Positions 7,053 to 15,353 of a stretch of 40,720 bases of DNA are shown one piece after another; position 1 is the stretch's first letter, and the number at the start of each line of letters is the position of its first letter. Origin of the DNA: Spirochaetales bacterium. Lineage in GTDB: Bacteria; Spirochaetota; Spirochaetia; DSM-2461. The stretch lies in the NCBI GenBank assembly GCA_028533045.1, contig JAQQAP010000025.1, forward strand, positions 1-40,720, read 5' to 3'. Both the position numbers and the translations under genes were made by a program. The notes under the pieces are model-generated. The model did not search any database. It saw nothing but the letters and a program-made list of their open reading frames with translations, and was not told where the DNA came from.

Positions 7053-9497
7053 TTATTTTATTCCTTTCATTCCGGGAAAAAGATAAGCCAGTGCTTCCTT
7101 TACGGAGCCGAAAAAATGAAAGGACATGATCTTTTTTATCTCTTCCGGGAGTTCTTCCTCATCCCTTCTGTTATCTGCCGGTAAAAGTACGTTGCTAAAG
7201 CCGTTTCTATGGGCGGCCAAGACCTTCTCTTTTACCCCGCCGATAGGCAGGAGGCGGTCGGTGAGGGTTATCTCTCCGGTCATGGCTGTGTTTTCCCTAA
7301 TAGGCGTACCGGTAAGAGCGGAAAGGAGGGCGGATGTCATGGTGATTCCCGCCGATGGGCCGTCTTTGGGTATGGCTCCCTCGGGCACGTGGATGTGGAT
7401 GTCATGGTCCTTGTGGAATTGGGGATCAATGCCGTACTCTTCACTATTGGCTCTAAGGTAGGAAAGGGCTATCTGGGCGCTCTCTTTCATCACGTCTCCC
7501 AGTTTCCCTGTGAGCATTAATTTCCCGTCCCCCGGGAGGAGGGCTACTTCTACGGGAAGAACCCGTCCGCCTACCTCGGTCCAGGCCAACCCTATGGAAA
7601 GGCCCGGCTTGGGATTGTTTTTAAGGTCCGATTCATTAAATACAGGTTGTCCCAGGTACTCTTTGAGTTCCTCTTCGGAGACTTCCGACCGAAGCTCTTC
7701 CAGCCTGATAATCCCCTCTTTTTCCAGACGGGGCAGGACCGTAGGAATCTTCTCCTCTTCGTCCATTGCCAAAACAAAACGTCCCGGCTTAGTCTGGTAG
7801 TTATGAATGGACTGGCGCAGTATCTTACGGATGACCTTGGCCACCTGTTTGTCCAGATTTCTTACACCGGCTTCCATGGTGTAGGATGAGATAATCTTTT
7901 TAAGGGCCTCTTCGGAGAAGGTTATTTCCGTACCGTTCAATCCGTGGGCCTTAAGCTGCTTGGGAATGATGAATTCCCTGGCAATATTGTACTTTTCTAT
8001 ATCCGTATAGCCGGAAATCTCAATAATTTCCATACGGTCCAAAAGGGGCCGGGGAATATTATGGAGAGAGTTGGCTGTGGTTATGAACATTACATGGGAA
8101 AGGTCGTAGGGAACTTCCAGGTAGTGGTCACCAAAGGTACTGTTCTGTTCCGGATCAAGCACTTCCAGGAGGGCCGCCGCCGGATCGCCCCGGAAATCGT
8201 TGGACATCTTATCTATTTCATCAAGAAGGAAGACCGGATTGGAGGTGTTTGCCTTTCTCAGGGACTGGATAATCTTACCGGGAAGGGCACCTACGTAGGT
8301 CTTTCGATGACCCCGAATCTCCGCTTCATCCCGTACGCCTCCCAAGGATATGCGAACAAATTCTCTGTCCAGAGCTCGGGCTACGGAACGCCCCAGAGAG
8401 GTCTTCCCCGTACCGGGAGGGCCCACAAAGCAGAGAATGGGACTTTTTGAGGAGGTGTTCATTTGACGAACAGCCACAAAGTCTATAATTCTTCCTTTGG
8501 CTTTTTTAAGATCGTAATGATCCTTATCGAGAATGGCCGTTGTTTCGGCCAGGTTTTTTCTGTCCTGGGAATAGTTGTTCCAGGGTAGGTCAGAAAGCCA
8601 CTCAAGATAGGTACGCAGCACCCCAGATTCGGGAGACATGGGCTGGAGTTTTCTTAGTCTTTTAAGTTCCTTGATCGCCCTCGTACGTACTTCCTGGGGG
8701 AGATCTTTTGTCAGGAGGATGTTTTCCAGCTCCTTGAGGCCGTCTCCCTCTTCTCCCCCGGAGCCGAGTTCTTTGTTAATTTCTTTAAGCTGCTCGTTAA
8801 GGAAGTACTCCTTTTGGGTACGTTCCATTTTCTTTCGAACCCGGCTGTCTATATTTTTCTTGAGGGACAGGAGTTCCTTCTCCATCTCAATGGCCGTATT
8901 CAGCTCTTCCAGGACTTCACCCACATTACCGTTCTGAAGATATTCGGCCTTCTGTTCCGGTGAAAGATTGAGGGAAGTACAGATATGGCCTATCAGTTTG
9001 CCCGGCGTATCGGCTTTTTCCACATGGGAAAGTACTTCTTTGGGGACTTTACGCTTGCTGGAAGCATAGATTTTAAAGGAGGCTTTGAGGTTCTGCATAA
9101 GCAGATTCAGTTTCTCTTCGTTCCCGGCGTCTTTACCGTCCATATCCCTGATTTTGGCCATGAGAACTTCCGACTTTTTGTTAAGACCGGAAATCTCAAC
9201 CCGGTTGCGGCCCTCTACGAGAACACGCATCTTTCCGTCGGGTAGTTTGAGTACCTGGAGGATATGACAAAGGGTTCCCACCGTAAACAGGCCGTCCATA
9301 CCGGGAGATTCGGAGTCATTTTTTAGTAGGGTTACCACTATATCACGCTCCCGTTTGAGAGCGTAATCCAGGGCATCGAGAGACTTCTTCTGTGATACGA
9401 AGAAGGGAATAACCGTATGGGGGAAGACCACCATATCCTTCATGGGGATAAGGGGGACTTCCCGTTTGGGGTTACGCGGTAATCTGCCTAGTTTCAT
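7053..9497 (-). CDS. lon: ATP-dependent protease Lon (endopeptidase La)
   Basis: 814 aa, normal length for Lon. The N-terminal substrate-binding domain opens with the typical [21 protein letters not shown] coiled-coil region follows at about 190-280 ([20 protein letters not shown] is a family hallmark). The AAA+ module has Walker A GPPGTGKT at about 358-365 and Walker [10 protein letters not shown]. The C-terminal protease domain has the catalytic serine in PKDGPSAG (about 716) and the catalytic lysine in [10 protein letters not shown] (about 759). It degrades damaged and regulatory proteins in the cytoplasm. The start lies inside clpX, overlapping its end by 26 nt in another frame, so translation is coupled to clpX. 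Confidence 0.98.
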   Translation of the reverse strand: MKLGRLPRNPKREVPLIPMKDMVVFPHTVIPFFVSQKKSLDALDYALKRERDIVVTLLKNDSESPGMDGLFTVGTLCHILQVLKLPDGKMRVLVEGRNRVEISGLNKKSEVLMAKIRDMDGKDAGNEEKLNLLMQNLKASFKIYASSKRKVPKEVLSHVEKADTPGKLIGHICTSLNLSPEQKAEYLQNGNVGEVLEELNTAIEMEKELLSLKKNIDSRVRKKMERTQKEYFLNEQLKEINKELGSGGEEGDGLKELENILLTKDLPQEVRTRAIKELKRLRKLQPMSPESGVLRTYLEWLSDLPWNNYSQDRKNLAETTAILDKDHYDLKKAKGRIIDFVAVRQMNTSSKSPILCFVGPPGTGKTSLGRSVARALDREFVRISLGGVRDEAEIRGHRKTYVGALPGKIIQSLRKANTSNPVFLLDEIDKMSNDFRGDPAAALLEVLDPEQNSTFGDHYLEVPYDLSHVMFITTANSLHNIPRPLLDRMEIIEISGYTDIEKYNIAREFIIPKQLKAHGLNGTEITFSEEALKKIISSYTMEAGVRNLDKQVAKVIRKILRQSIHNYQTKPGRFVLAMDEEEKIPTVLPRLEKEGIIRLEELRSEVSEEELKEYLGQPVFNESDLKNNPKPGLSIGLAWTEVGGRVLPVEVALLPGDGKLMLTGKLGDVMKESAQIALSYLRANSEEYGIDPQFHKDHDIHIHVPEGAIPKDGPSAGITMTSALLSALTGTPIRENTAMTGEITLTDRLLPIGGVKEKVLAAHRNGFSNVLLPADNRRDEEELPEEIKKIMSFHFFGSVKEALAYLFPGMKGIK

Positions 9498-10770
9498 CTA
9501 GTTTATCGTCGTCCGATTTCAGGAACTTGTCCGGGTCGGTTATAATAATCGGTTCCTTGTCGTTGGCAATCACGTCGCGGGTTATGATAACCTGTTTACT
9601 TCCCTGGATAGAGGGCAGGTCGTACATAATATCCATCATGGAAGCTTCCACAATGGAGCGAAGACCACGGGCACCGGTTTTACGCTCAATAGCTTTTTCC
9701 GCAATGGCATCGATAGCTTCTTCTTCAAAGCGCAGATCCACATCGTCCAGTTCGAGGGATACCTTGTACTGGCGGAGGATGGAGTTTTTAGGCTCCGTGA
9801 TAATCCGCTTCAGGTCTTCCTTCTTAAGGTTGTTGAGGGCTACGTTGATGGGAAGACGACCGATAAACTCGGGAATAAGACCGAATTTAATCAGGTCGTC
9901 CGGCTGGAGGTTGTCAAAAACTTCGGTAAGATCCTTGTCTTCGATGTTCTTCACGTCCGCCCCGAATCCCATGGAGTGTTCGGATACACGGGTTTCGATG
10001 ATTTTTTCCAGCCCCACGAAGGCTCCCCCACAAATTATGAGGATATTTGAGGTGTCGATCTTGAGCATTTCCTGATTGGGGTGCTTTCTTCCGCCCTGGG
10101 GAGGTACGGATGAGATGGTTCCTTCGATAATCTTCAAAAGAGCCTGCTGAACACCTTCACCGGAAACGTCACGGGTGATAGACACGTTTTCTCCCTTACG
10201 GGAAATCTTGTCGATTTCATCTATGTAGATAATACCCCGTTCCGCTGCGGCAATATTGTTGTCCGCCGCCTGAATTAGCTTAAGGAGGATGTTTTCCACG
10301 TCCTCACCCACGTAACCCGCTTCGGTTAAGGTGGTAGCATCGGCGATAGCGAAGGGTACTTTGAGCTTACGGGCCAGGGTTCGGGCCAGGTGGGTTTTAC
10401 CTGTACCGGTAGGACCGATAAGGAGAACGTTGGACTTTTCCAGTTCCACATCTTCCTTGCTCAGTTTGCTTTTTTGGTTGATTCTCTTGTAGTGGTTGTA
10501 TACCGCTACGGAGAGGGCTTTTTTGGCCTGGTCCTGACCAATTACGTAGTCATCCAGGTAGGCCTTTATATCATGGGGGGTGGGCAGTTCCTCGGCGAAC
10601 TCGTGGGGCGATTCGGCCTCATCGGTTTCGTCCAGAAGAATGCGGTTGCACACCTCGACACATTCGTCACAAATATACACGCCGATACCGGCGATGAGTT
10701 TTTTTACTTTGTCGGAAGATCTTCCGCAAAAGGAACAAACCTTGGTTTCTTTTCCTTTACCTCGGGCCAT
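9472..10770 (-). CDS. clpX: ClpXP protease ATP-binding subunit ClpX
   Basis: 432 aa. An N-terminal zinc-binding domain has Cys12, Cys15, Cys34 and Cys37 (CSFC...CDEC). Walker A is GPTGTGKT at 119-126 and Walker B is [10 protein letters not shown] at about 180-189. Pore and sensor regions follow ([28 protein letters not shown]). ClpX is the hexameric unfoldase that feeds substrates into ClpP. The start is 1 bp after the clpP stop region and the end overlaps lon by 26 nt, giving a tight clpP-clpX-lon unit. The C-terminus after about residue 410 is a polar tail typical of variable ClpX ends. Confidence 0.98.
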   Translation of the reverse strand: MARGKGKETKVCSFCGRSSDKVKKLIAGIGVYICDECVEVCNRILLDETDEAESPHEFAEELPTPHDIKAYLDDYVIGQDQAKKALSVAVYNHYKRINQKSKLSKEDVELEKSNVLLIGPTGTGKTHLARTLARKLKVPFAIADATTLTEAGYVGEDVENILLKLIQAADNNIAAAERGIIYIDEIDKISRKGENVSITRDVSGEGVQQALLKIIEGTISSVPPQGGRKHPNQEMLKIDTSNILIICGGAFVGLEKIIETRVSEHSMGFGADVKNIEDKDLTEVFDNLQPDDLIKFGLIPEFIGRLPINVALNNLKKEDLKRIITEPKNSILRQYKVSLELDDVDLRFEEEAIDAIAEKAIERKTGARGLRSIVEASMMDIMYDLPSIQGSKQVIITRDVIANDKEPIIITDPDKFLKSDDDKLDETRQITA

Positions 10771-10771
10771 A

Positions 10772-11371
10772 TTACTTCTCCCTTGTTAAGATCTTGTCCA
10801 CGATTTTGTACTCCACCGCTTCCTGGGCAGACATGAAAAAGTCACGCTCCATATCGTCGGCGATTTTCTGTTCGTCGTGGCCAGTGTTATTGGCAAAATA
10901 GCCAATAAGCATTTTTTTCAGGCGAATAATTTCACGGGCCTGAATCCCGATATCACGAGCTTGTCCCTGCACGCCGCCCCAGGGCTGATGAATCATTACC
11001 CGGGAAGAGGGAAGGGCCAGTCTTTTGCCCGGGGCACCCCCTGCGAGGAGTACCGCTCCCATGGAAGCGGCCTGTCCCATACAGATGGTCTGTACATCGG
11101 GCTTGATGTACTGCATGGTATCGTAAATTGCCAGACCGGCTGTAACCGATCCGCCGGGGGAATTGATATAGAGGTTAATATCCTTCCCCGGATCCTGCGA
11201 TTCCAGGAAGAGAAGCTGTGCCACGACCAGGTCCGCAGAAACGTCGTTCACTTCCCCGTCCATAAAGATAATCCGGTCTTTAAGAAGACGGGAAAAAATA
11301 TCATAGGCCCGTTCGCCTATGCTGGTCTGTTCGACAACGGTAGGTACAAGATTGCTGTTACGAAAATCCAT
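10772..11371 (-). CDS. clpP: ATP-dependent Clp protease proteolytic subunit ClpP
   Basis: 199 aa. The catalytic triad is Ser103 (in [11 protein letters not shown]), His128 (in VMIHQPWGG) and Asp177 (in MERDFFM). The spacings of 25 and 49 residues are those of classical ClpP. The N-terminus [18 protein letters not shown] matches processed ClpP proteins. It forms the tetradecameric barrel that degrades substrates delivered by ClpX. It lies 1 bp before clpX and 47 bp after tig, with a perfect 10-bp hairpin (11389-11412) in the tig-clpP gap. Confidence 0.98.
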   Translation of the reverse strand: MDFRNSNLVPTVVEQTSIGERAYDIFSRLLKDRIIFMDGEVNDVSADLVVAQLLFLESQDPGKDINLYINSPGGSVTAGLAIYDTMQYIKPDVQTICMGQAASMGAVLLAGGAPGKRLALPSSRVMIHQPWGGVQGQARDIGIQAREIIRLKKMLIGYFANNTGHDEQKIADDMERDFFMSAQEAVEYKIVDKILTREK

Positions 11372-11388
11372 TAAAAATCCTCATGTAA

Positions 11389-11412
11389 TAAGTCCGGCAA
11401 AGGCCGGACTTA
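11389..11412 (-). promoter_or_regulatory. Hairpin between tig and clpP
   Basis: A perfect inverted repeat TAAGTCCGGC / GCCGGACTTA with a 4-nt loop lies 7 bp after the tig stop and ahead of the clpP ribosome-binding site. On the transcribed strand it is followed by TTACATGAGG rather than a T-run, so it is not a classical terminator. It may be a processing or stability element that sets the ratio of tig to clpP mRNA. Confidence 0.6.
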
Positions 11413-11418
11413 CAAATA

Positions 11419-12768
11419 CTAGTTTACAAAGTCGTCAAAGTCGATTTTCTCGCCTTTGATTACTTTGGCTTTTTCAATCAGCAGGTCTACGAGCTTTGTT
11501 CGGCTGATCTCATTCTTAAGATAATCAATCATACCGTTCTGAGTAAAGGTATTTTTTATATCCACAAGCTGCATGCCGTACATTTCCGCCTGTTTACTCA
11601 GTTCTTCGTCTACATCTGCATCGGAAACTTCTACAGTCTCCTTCTCAAGAATATAACCCAAAACTAACTGACTTCTCAAGTTTTTTTCAGATTCTTCTTT
11701 CCAGTCGTTCATCATGTCCTCTTTTGTCCGTCCCTGGGCCTCAAGGATGGGCATGATCTGGTCTTCGGGCATGCCGAACTGCTGGAGAAAGTTGCGCCAG
11801 TTATTTTCCAGTTCCTGTTTTACCATGGACTGGGGAATATCAAACTCGGTCAGGCCACGGAGTTTTTCCATGAGCTGTTCGGTCATTTTAGCTTTGGAAA
11901 GATTGTTGACTCTGTCTTCGAGCTGTTTCTTGGTCGCCTTTCTGAGGTCTTCCAGAGTTTCGTAATCTTCGGAAACGTCCTGGGCCAGTTCGTCGTCCAG
12001 AGCGGGGAGAATTCTTTCTTTAACCGCAACGATCTTTACTTTGATCTTTTTGGTGGTTCCCGCCAGTTCGGATACTTCAAAATCATCGGCGTAGGTCTTT
12101 TCGATGGTTTTTTCTCCGTTTACCTTCATTCCCTTGATATCGTCATCAATCTTGTAGTAGTTCTGACCGGTACCCTGGGTGAAAACAAAGTCTTCCCGGC
12201 TGGTGCCTTCGATTACTTCGCCCGCCTCATCGAGTTCGGCGTAGTTTATGGTAATGATGTTATCTTTTGCGATGGTCTTGCTGGCTTTGTCCTGAACAAT
12301 AGCGTTCTGTTCTCTGAGCTTTTCCAGCTCCGCATTTTCATGCTTCTTGAGAACCTTGACCTGGGGCTCTTCGAGCTCGATGCCGTCCCACTTTTCCAGT
12401 TCGATGGTGGGGAATACATCGTAGGTTACGGCAAAGGTAAAGTCTTCGCCGGCCTTGAGTTCGGGCTCGCCTTCAAGGGAAGGAGCTTCGTAACCCAGGG
12501 GCATTTCTCCCTTCTCCAGGCTGTCGAGTGCTTCCTTGAAAGCTTCGTCGATGATCTTGCCGGAGGTTTCCTGCATAATTCCTTCACCGAATTTCTTTTC
12601 GATGATGCTGGCGGGTACTTTTCCTTTACGGAATCCCTTAATCTGAATTTCCTTGCTGTACTTGTTCAGAAGATCCTTATAAGCTTTGGAGGTTTCCTCT
12701 CCGTTTACAGTGACAGTCAGTTTTACCGATGAGTTTTCCTGTTTCTCAACTTTTTTTTCGGCAATCAT
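11419..12768 (-). CDS. tig: Trigger factor (ribosome-associated chaperone)
   Basis: 449 aa. The N-terminal ribosome-binding domain contains the signature IKGFRKGKVPASIIEKKFG (about residues 38-56), matching the GFRxGKxP motif that docks on ribosomal protein L23. The middle FKBP-like domain spans about 160-250 (DNIITINYAELDEAG, FTQGTGQNYYKIDDDIKGMK). The long helical C-terminal domain spans about 260-449. It binds nascent chains and speeds prolyl isomerisation. The gene heads the tig-clpP-clpX-lon run, a widespread arrangement linking folding with degradation. The start is supported by AGAGGAAA upstream. The promoter region is shared with the terminator of the tRNA operon at 12812-12843. Confidence 0.96.
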   Translation of the reverse strand: MIAEKKVEKQENSSVKLTVTVNGEETSKAYKDLLNKYSKEIQIKGFRKGKVPASIIEKKFGEGIMQETSGKIIDEAFKEALDSLEKGEMPLGYEAPSLEGEPELKAGEDFTFAVTYDVFPTIELEKWDGIELEEPQVKVLKKHENAELEKLREQNAIVQDKASKTIAKDNIITINYAELDEAGEVIEGTSREDFVFTQGTGQNYYKIDDDIKGMKVNGEKTIEKTYADDFEVSELAGTTKKIKVKIVAVKERILPALDDELAQDVSEDYETLEDLRKATKKQLEDRVNNLSKAKMTEQLMEKLRGLTEFDIPQSMVKQELENNWRNFLQQFGMPEDQIMPILEAQGRTKEDMMNDWKEESEKNLRSQLVLGYILEKETVEVSDADVDEELSKQAEMYGMQLVDIKNTFTQNGMIDYLKNEISRTKLVDLLIEKAKVIKGEKIDFDDFVN

Positions 12769-12811
12769 CCCAATTTCCTCTCTTTAATTAATGCCAATAT
12801 GTTATATATGC

Positions 12812-12843
12812 AAAAAAAACGACCCGCACATAAGAACGGGTCG
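12812..12843 (-). terminator. Intrinsic terminator after tRNA-Leu
   Basis: On the minus strand the stem CGACCCG / CGGGTCG (12820-12843) is followed directly by eight T (12812-12819). It lies about 20 bp beyond the 3' end of tRNA-Leu and insulates tig from the tRNA operon. Confidence 0.85.
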
Positions 12844-12861
12844 CTGTAATTTCCAATTGGT

Positions 12862-12941
12862 TGCGAGAGAAGGGACTTGAACCCTTACGCCGAAGCACTG
12901 GCTCCTAAGACCAGCGTGTCTACCAATTCCACCACTCTCGC
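12862..12941 (-). tRNA. tRNA-Leu (anticodon UAG)
   Basis: The acceptor stem is GCGAGAG / CTCTCGC and the T-arm contains GGGTTCAAGTCCC. The anticodon loop is CTTAGGA on the stem GCTGGT/AGCCAG, giving TAG (reads CUA/CUN codons). The variable arm is extended (TGCTTCGGCGT), as required for leucine tRNAs. CCA is not encoded. Confidence 0.95.
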
Positions 12942-12957
12942 GATAGGGTTATTTAAT

Positions 12958-12996
12958 AAAAAGACATGGGTAACAACCTATGCTGCTACCCATGTC
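12958..12996 (-). terminator. Intrinsic terminator between tRNA-Lys and tRNA-Leu
   Basis: On the minus strand a perfect 10-bp stem GACATGGGTA / TACCCATGTC (12963-12996) with a 14-nt loop is followed by TTTTTATT. It sits immediately after tRNA-Lys, so His-Arg-Lys would be one unit and tRNA-Leu a separate or read-through product. Confidence 0.75.
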
Positions 12997-12999
12997 CTT

Positions 13000-13072
13000 T
13001 GAGCCGTGAAGGGATCGAACCTTCGACCCACAGATTAAGAGTCTGTTGCTCTGCCAGCTGAGCTAACGGCCC
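13000..13072 (-). tRNA. tRNA-Lys (anticodon CUU)
   Basis: Cloverleaf with acceptor GGGCCGT / ACGGCTC, D-arm GCTCAGCTGGCAGAGC, anticodon stem ACAGA/TCTGT with loop CTCTTAA (anticodon CTT), and T-loop GGTTCGATCC. CCA is not encoded. Confidence 0.95.
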
Positions 13073-13109
13073 ATGATTAAATATTTTTATAGGTACTGTA
13101 TACCTATTT

Positions 13110-13183
<74 letters not shown>

Positions 13184-13192
13184 TCCCGCAAG

Positions 13193-13266
13193 GGTGAATG
13201 ACGGGACTTGAACCCGCGACAACCAGAACCACAATCTGGCGCTCTACCAACTGAACTACATTCACC
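13193..13266 (-). tRNA. tRNA-His (anticodon GUG)
   Basis: Acceptor GTGAATG / CATTCAC with an encoded G immediately 5' (13266), as expected for the G-1 of tRNA-His, and discriminator C. The anticodon stem CCAGA/TCTGG has loop TTGTGGT (anticodon GTG). It is first in the minus-strand tRNA operon, just downstream of the promoter at 13279-13307. Confidence 0.95.
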
Positions 13267-13278
13267 GCGCGCTGGATG

Positions 13279-13307
13279 ATAATAGGTTATATGGTTTTTT
13301 TTGTCAA
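13279..13307 (-). promoter_or_regulatory. Sigma-70 promoter of the His-Arg-Lys(-Leu) tRNA operon
   Basis: On the minus strand, a consensus TTGACA (13302-13307), a 17-bp A/T-rich spacer and TATTAT (13279-13284) lie 12 bp upstream of tRNA-His. This is a near-perfect strong promoter, as expected for stable RNA. Confidence 0.85.
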
Positions 13308-13372
13308 TAAAGTTTATCGAATATTTTAAGATTTTTTTTTAGCCTTAAAAAACCCGGTGAAAAACCTGTTTC

Positions 13373-13861
13373 CTACGGATAGATAAGACGGCTTTCGTCT
13401 ATATCTTCGAGCACTTCCGAAAGGTATTTGGCGCTTTCCCATTTGGCCATGGGCAGGTCCTGGGAAAGGTAGTGGCCGCACTCTACGGCGGAAGCTCCGG
13501 GAATCTTCCCTTCAAAGTCGTTTATGAATTGGAACATCTCCTTAAGAAGGTCCACTACATCTTTGGATTCCAGATCTCCCTTGAGAAGCATGTAGCAGCC
13601 GGTACGGCAGCCCATGGGGCCGAAGTAGATGGTTTTATCCGCCCATTCGTTATGGTTTCTCAGGAAGGTGGCCCCCAGGTGTTCTATGGTGTGAAGGCTG
13701 GCAATATCCAGGATGGGTTCGCGGTTGGGTCTTTTTATTCTAATATCGAAGGAGGTGATGACTTCGCCCCCTACGGCATCTTTTCGGGACACATAGACGC
13801 CCCGCTTGAGTTTATTATGGTCAACGGAAAAGCTACCGATTCGTTCCAGTTTATCTTTCAT
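13373..13861 (-). CDS. luxS: S-ribosylhomocysteine lyase LuxS
   Basis: 162 aa. It converts S-ribosylhomocysteine to homocysteine and DPD, the precursor of autoinducer-2, in the activated methyl cycle. The metal site is HTIEH (His57, His61) with Cys128 in ECGHYL. The catalytic cysteine is Cys85 in [10 protein letters not shown]. Length is typical. The AAGGAG ribosome-binding site supports the ATG at 13861. The upstream region (13862-14120) carries an unusual array of short repeats spaced by 22 bp and may be its regulatory region. No pfs/mtn gene is adjacent. Confidence 0.97.
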   Translation of the reverse strand: MKDKLERIGSFSVDHNKLKRGVYVSRKDAVGGEVITSFDIRIKRPNREPILDIASLHTIEHLGATFLRNHNEWADKTIYFGPMGCRTGCYMLLKGDLESKDVVDLLKEMFQFINDFEGKIPGASAVECGHYLSQDLPMAKWESAKYLSEVLEDIDESRLIYP

Positions 13862-14000
13862 TGAAAAGTCTCCTTATGCTGGATGCCGTTAAGAAAGCGG
13901 CCGGGTGGTCCCAGTATAAAAGAGGAGTGTTTCCATGGGAAGAGAGGAAGGGGCTATTTGGGGTAAGTCCTTTTCTTTTCCTTAAGTATAATCTCAAAAT

Positions 14001-14119
14001 ACAGTAAGTGTTTTGCTTTTTTACAGTAAGTAAAAGGATAAAACACAGTAAGTAAATGACCAATTTACAGTAAGCAAAAAGTCAAAACACAGTAAGTAAA
14101 AGGGCTGTTTCTTAGTAAG
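14001..14119. repeat. Array of ACAGTAAG repeats at 22-bp spacing
   Basis: ACAGTAAG starts at 14001, 14023, 14045, 14067 and 14089, exactly 22 bp apart, and a sixth degenerate copy (TTAGTAAG) ends at 14119, one base out of register. Three copies extend to ACAGTAAGTAAA and a fourth has C for T. The remaining 10 bp of each unit vary but stay A/T-rich. The array lies between the terminator at 14121-14167 and luxS, starting about 140 bp upstream of the luxS ATG. Spacing of about two helical turns puts all copies on one DNA face, which suggests a protein-binding array. The rest of 13862-14000 shows no gene. Confidence 0.85.
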
Positions 14120-14120
14120 G

Positions 14121-14167
14121 AAAATAAAAAAATCCCCCGCCGAACATAGTAACATGTTCGGCGGGGG
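14121..14167 (-). terminator. Strong intrinsic terminator of the HU/DUF4469 gene
   Basis: A perfect 14-bp stem CCCCCGCCGAACAT / ATGTTCGGCGGGGG (14134-14167) with a 6-nt loop is followed on the minus strand by TTTTTTTATTTT (14121-14132). It lies 15 bp after the stop of the gene at 14183. Confidence 0.93.
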
Positions 14168-14182
14168 AAGCAGTTAATCCTC

Positions 14183-14881
14183 TTACACAATATTAATCAG
14201 TTTGCCGTACTTGCTGTTTACCTCCTCGTCTGCTTCGCCGGTTACTACCTTTATGGTGTAATTTCCCTTTTCCAGGTCTTCCGGGAGGCGGCACATGATG
14301 CTCTTTTCGGTTACGCCGTTTATACGGCTTACCCTAATGAGCTCCTCCGAACCTTCCTGTCTAAGGTAGATTTTAGGGCTGCCTTCTTCCGGTTTTAGAT
14401 AATCCCCCTTAAGGCCAATCAGGTCACCCGCAGAAAAACTGGTCCCGAATATACCTGTCTCGTAGTTGTAGATCGTTCCAATGGTGGGTTTTTTGGAGAG
14501 GTTGGACATTTTCTCTACGCTGGCCTCTGTGGCCAGGGTTTTGCGAAAGTCCGCCGAGGCTGACACATTCGCCACTACCTGGTGGCGGCTCTTGTCATAC
14601 TCGTCCACATTGGTGCTGAATCCTCCCCGGATGCCCGCTTTGACTTTAAAGAGGTCCATAATAACCGGGTATCCGTCCAGAACCAGTTCCATAACCGACT
14701 CCTTCATAAGGTTCAGTACCAGGAGGATGTCGTGTTCGGTGATGGTGGTGTTCTTCCCCATCATGTGCTGAATCACGTCGTCCTGTCTTTTGGTGTCCTT
14801 TTTCCAAAGCCGTGCCATGAACTGATTTTCCTCGGAAGTGTTCAGATGATTTTCCGTCAAATAATAACAAATCTTACTCAT
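14183..14881 (-). CDS. HU/IHF-like DNA-binding protein with C-terminal DUF4469 Ig-like domain
   Basis: 232 aa from the ATG at 14881. An upstream extension in frame exists, but AGGAG lies 8 nt before this ATG and homologous proteins begin near MSKICYYLTEN. Residues about 1-125 resemble the HU-like DNA-binding domain (ITEHDILLVLNLMKESVMEL, YPVIMDLFKVKAGIRGGF). Residues about 145-232 resemble the DUF4469 Ig-like fold (GTSFSAGDLIGLKGDYLK, NYTIKVVTGEAD, YGKLINIV). Such proteins are presumed nucleoid or regulatory factors with no defined target. An inverted repeat GGGAC-TTG-GTCCC (14896-14908) lies directly upstream of the ribosome-binding site and could be an autoregulatory site or mRNA hairpin. 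A strong terminator follows the gene, so it is monocistronic. Confidence 0.8.
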   Translation of the reverse strand: MSKICYYLTENHLNTSEENQFMARLWKKDTKRQDDVIQHMMGKNTTITEHDILLVLNLMKESVMELVLDGYPVIMDLFKVKAGIRGGFSTNVDEYDKSRHQVVANVSASADFRKTLATEASVEKMSNLSKKPTIGTIYNYETGIFGTSFSAGDLIGLKGDYLKPEEGSPKIYLRQEGSEELIRVSRINGVTEKSIMCRLPEDLEKGNYTIKVVTGEADEEVNSKYGKLINIV

Positions 14882-15071
14882 AATAATTCTCCTTTGGGAC
14901 TTGGTCCCACTCGTAATGTTGTTAAGCCGGCCGGGCCTATGCCCTATACCTACGAGCGAAATGGGGAAAATGTCCCCAAAATCAGAAAAAAAATTAAAAA
15001 AGTTTTCCATGGCATTCTGATGTGAATTGTTTATAATATAAGAGACTTTCCCAGGTGCAGGGGTAACCGGA

Positions 15072-15344
15072 TTGAAAAGTAGAATCTTTGACGACGATTC
15101 AGAAGACGATTACCTCTCTTTTTATTACGATGAAGAAGCGAAGAAAACCCTTCCCCGATTCAACCTTGCCAAAGTACAGCTGGAAAACCTCACCGAATGG
15201 CTCCGTCCCGAGTATGACGATAGGCCCAGCCCGCTTTATACTTTGGAGAGATTGGTAATTGATGACGGGATAGAGCCAGTCCATGAGATCTATGACAGAA
15301 CCGGTCATTACGGCCCCTATCATAGAAAACATGAAATAGAGTAA
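15072..15344 (+). CDS. Small acidic protein of unknown function
   Basis: 90 aa, not recognised. It is strongly acidic at the N-terminus (FDDDSEDDYLSFYYDEEAKK) with many Tyr and Asp/Glu, no signal peptide and no membrane segment. The start is TTG at 15072 with GGGG about 9 nt upstream and a TATAAT hexamer at 15032-15037. The gene is divergent from the HU-like gene and convergent with the acyl-CoA synthetase, ending 9 bp from its stop. Reality is supported by the codon pattern and fit in the gap, but it remains a hypothetical gene. Confidence 0.6.
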   Translation: MKSRIFDDDSEDDYLSFYYDEEAKKTLPRFNLAKVQLENLTEWLRPEYDDRPSPLYTLERLVIDDGIEPVHEIYDRTGHYGPYHRKHEIE

Positions 15345-15353
15345 AAGGTGGGC

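Noticed and set aside
13308..13372. Possible terminator after luxS
   Set aside because: The sequence has only a mismatched A/T-rich hairpin (AAACAGG / CCGGGTTT), which is too weak to call.
14001..14119. CRISPR-like interpretation of the 22-bp-spaced repeats
   Set aside because: The conserved part is only 8-12 bp and the variable part about 10 bp. Both are far too short for CRISPR repeats and spacers, and no cas genes are present.
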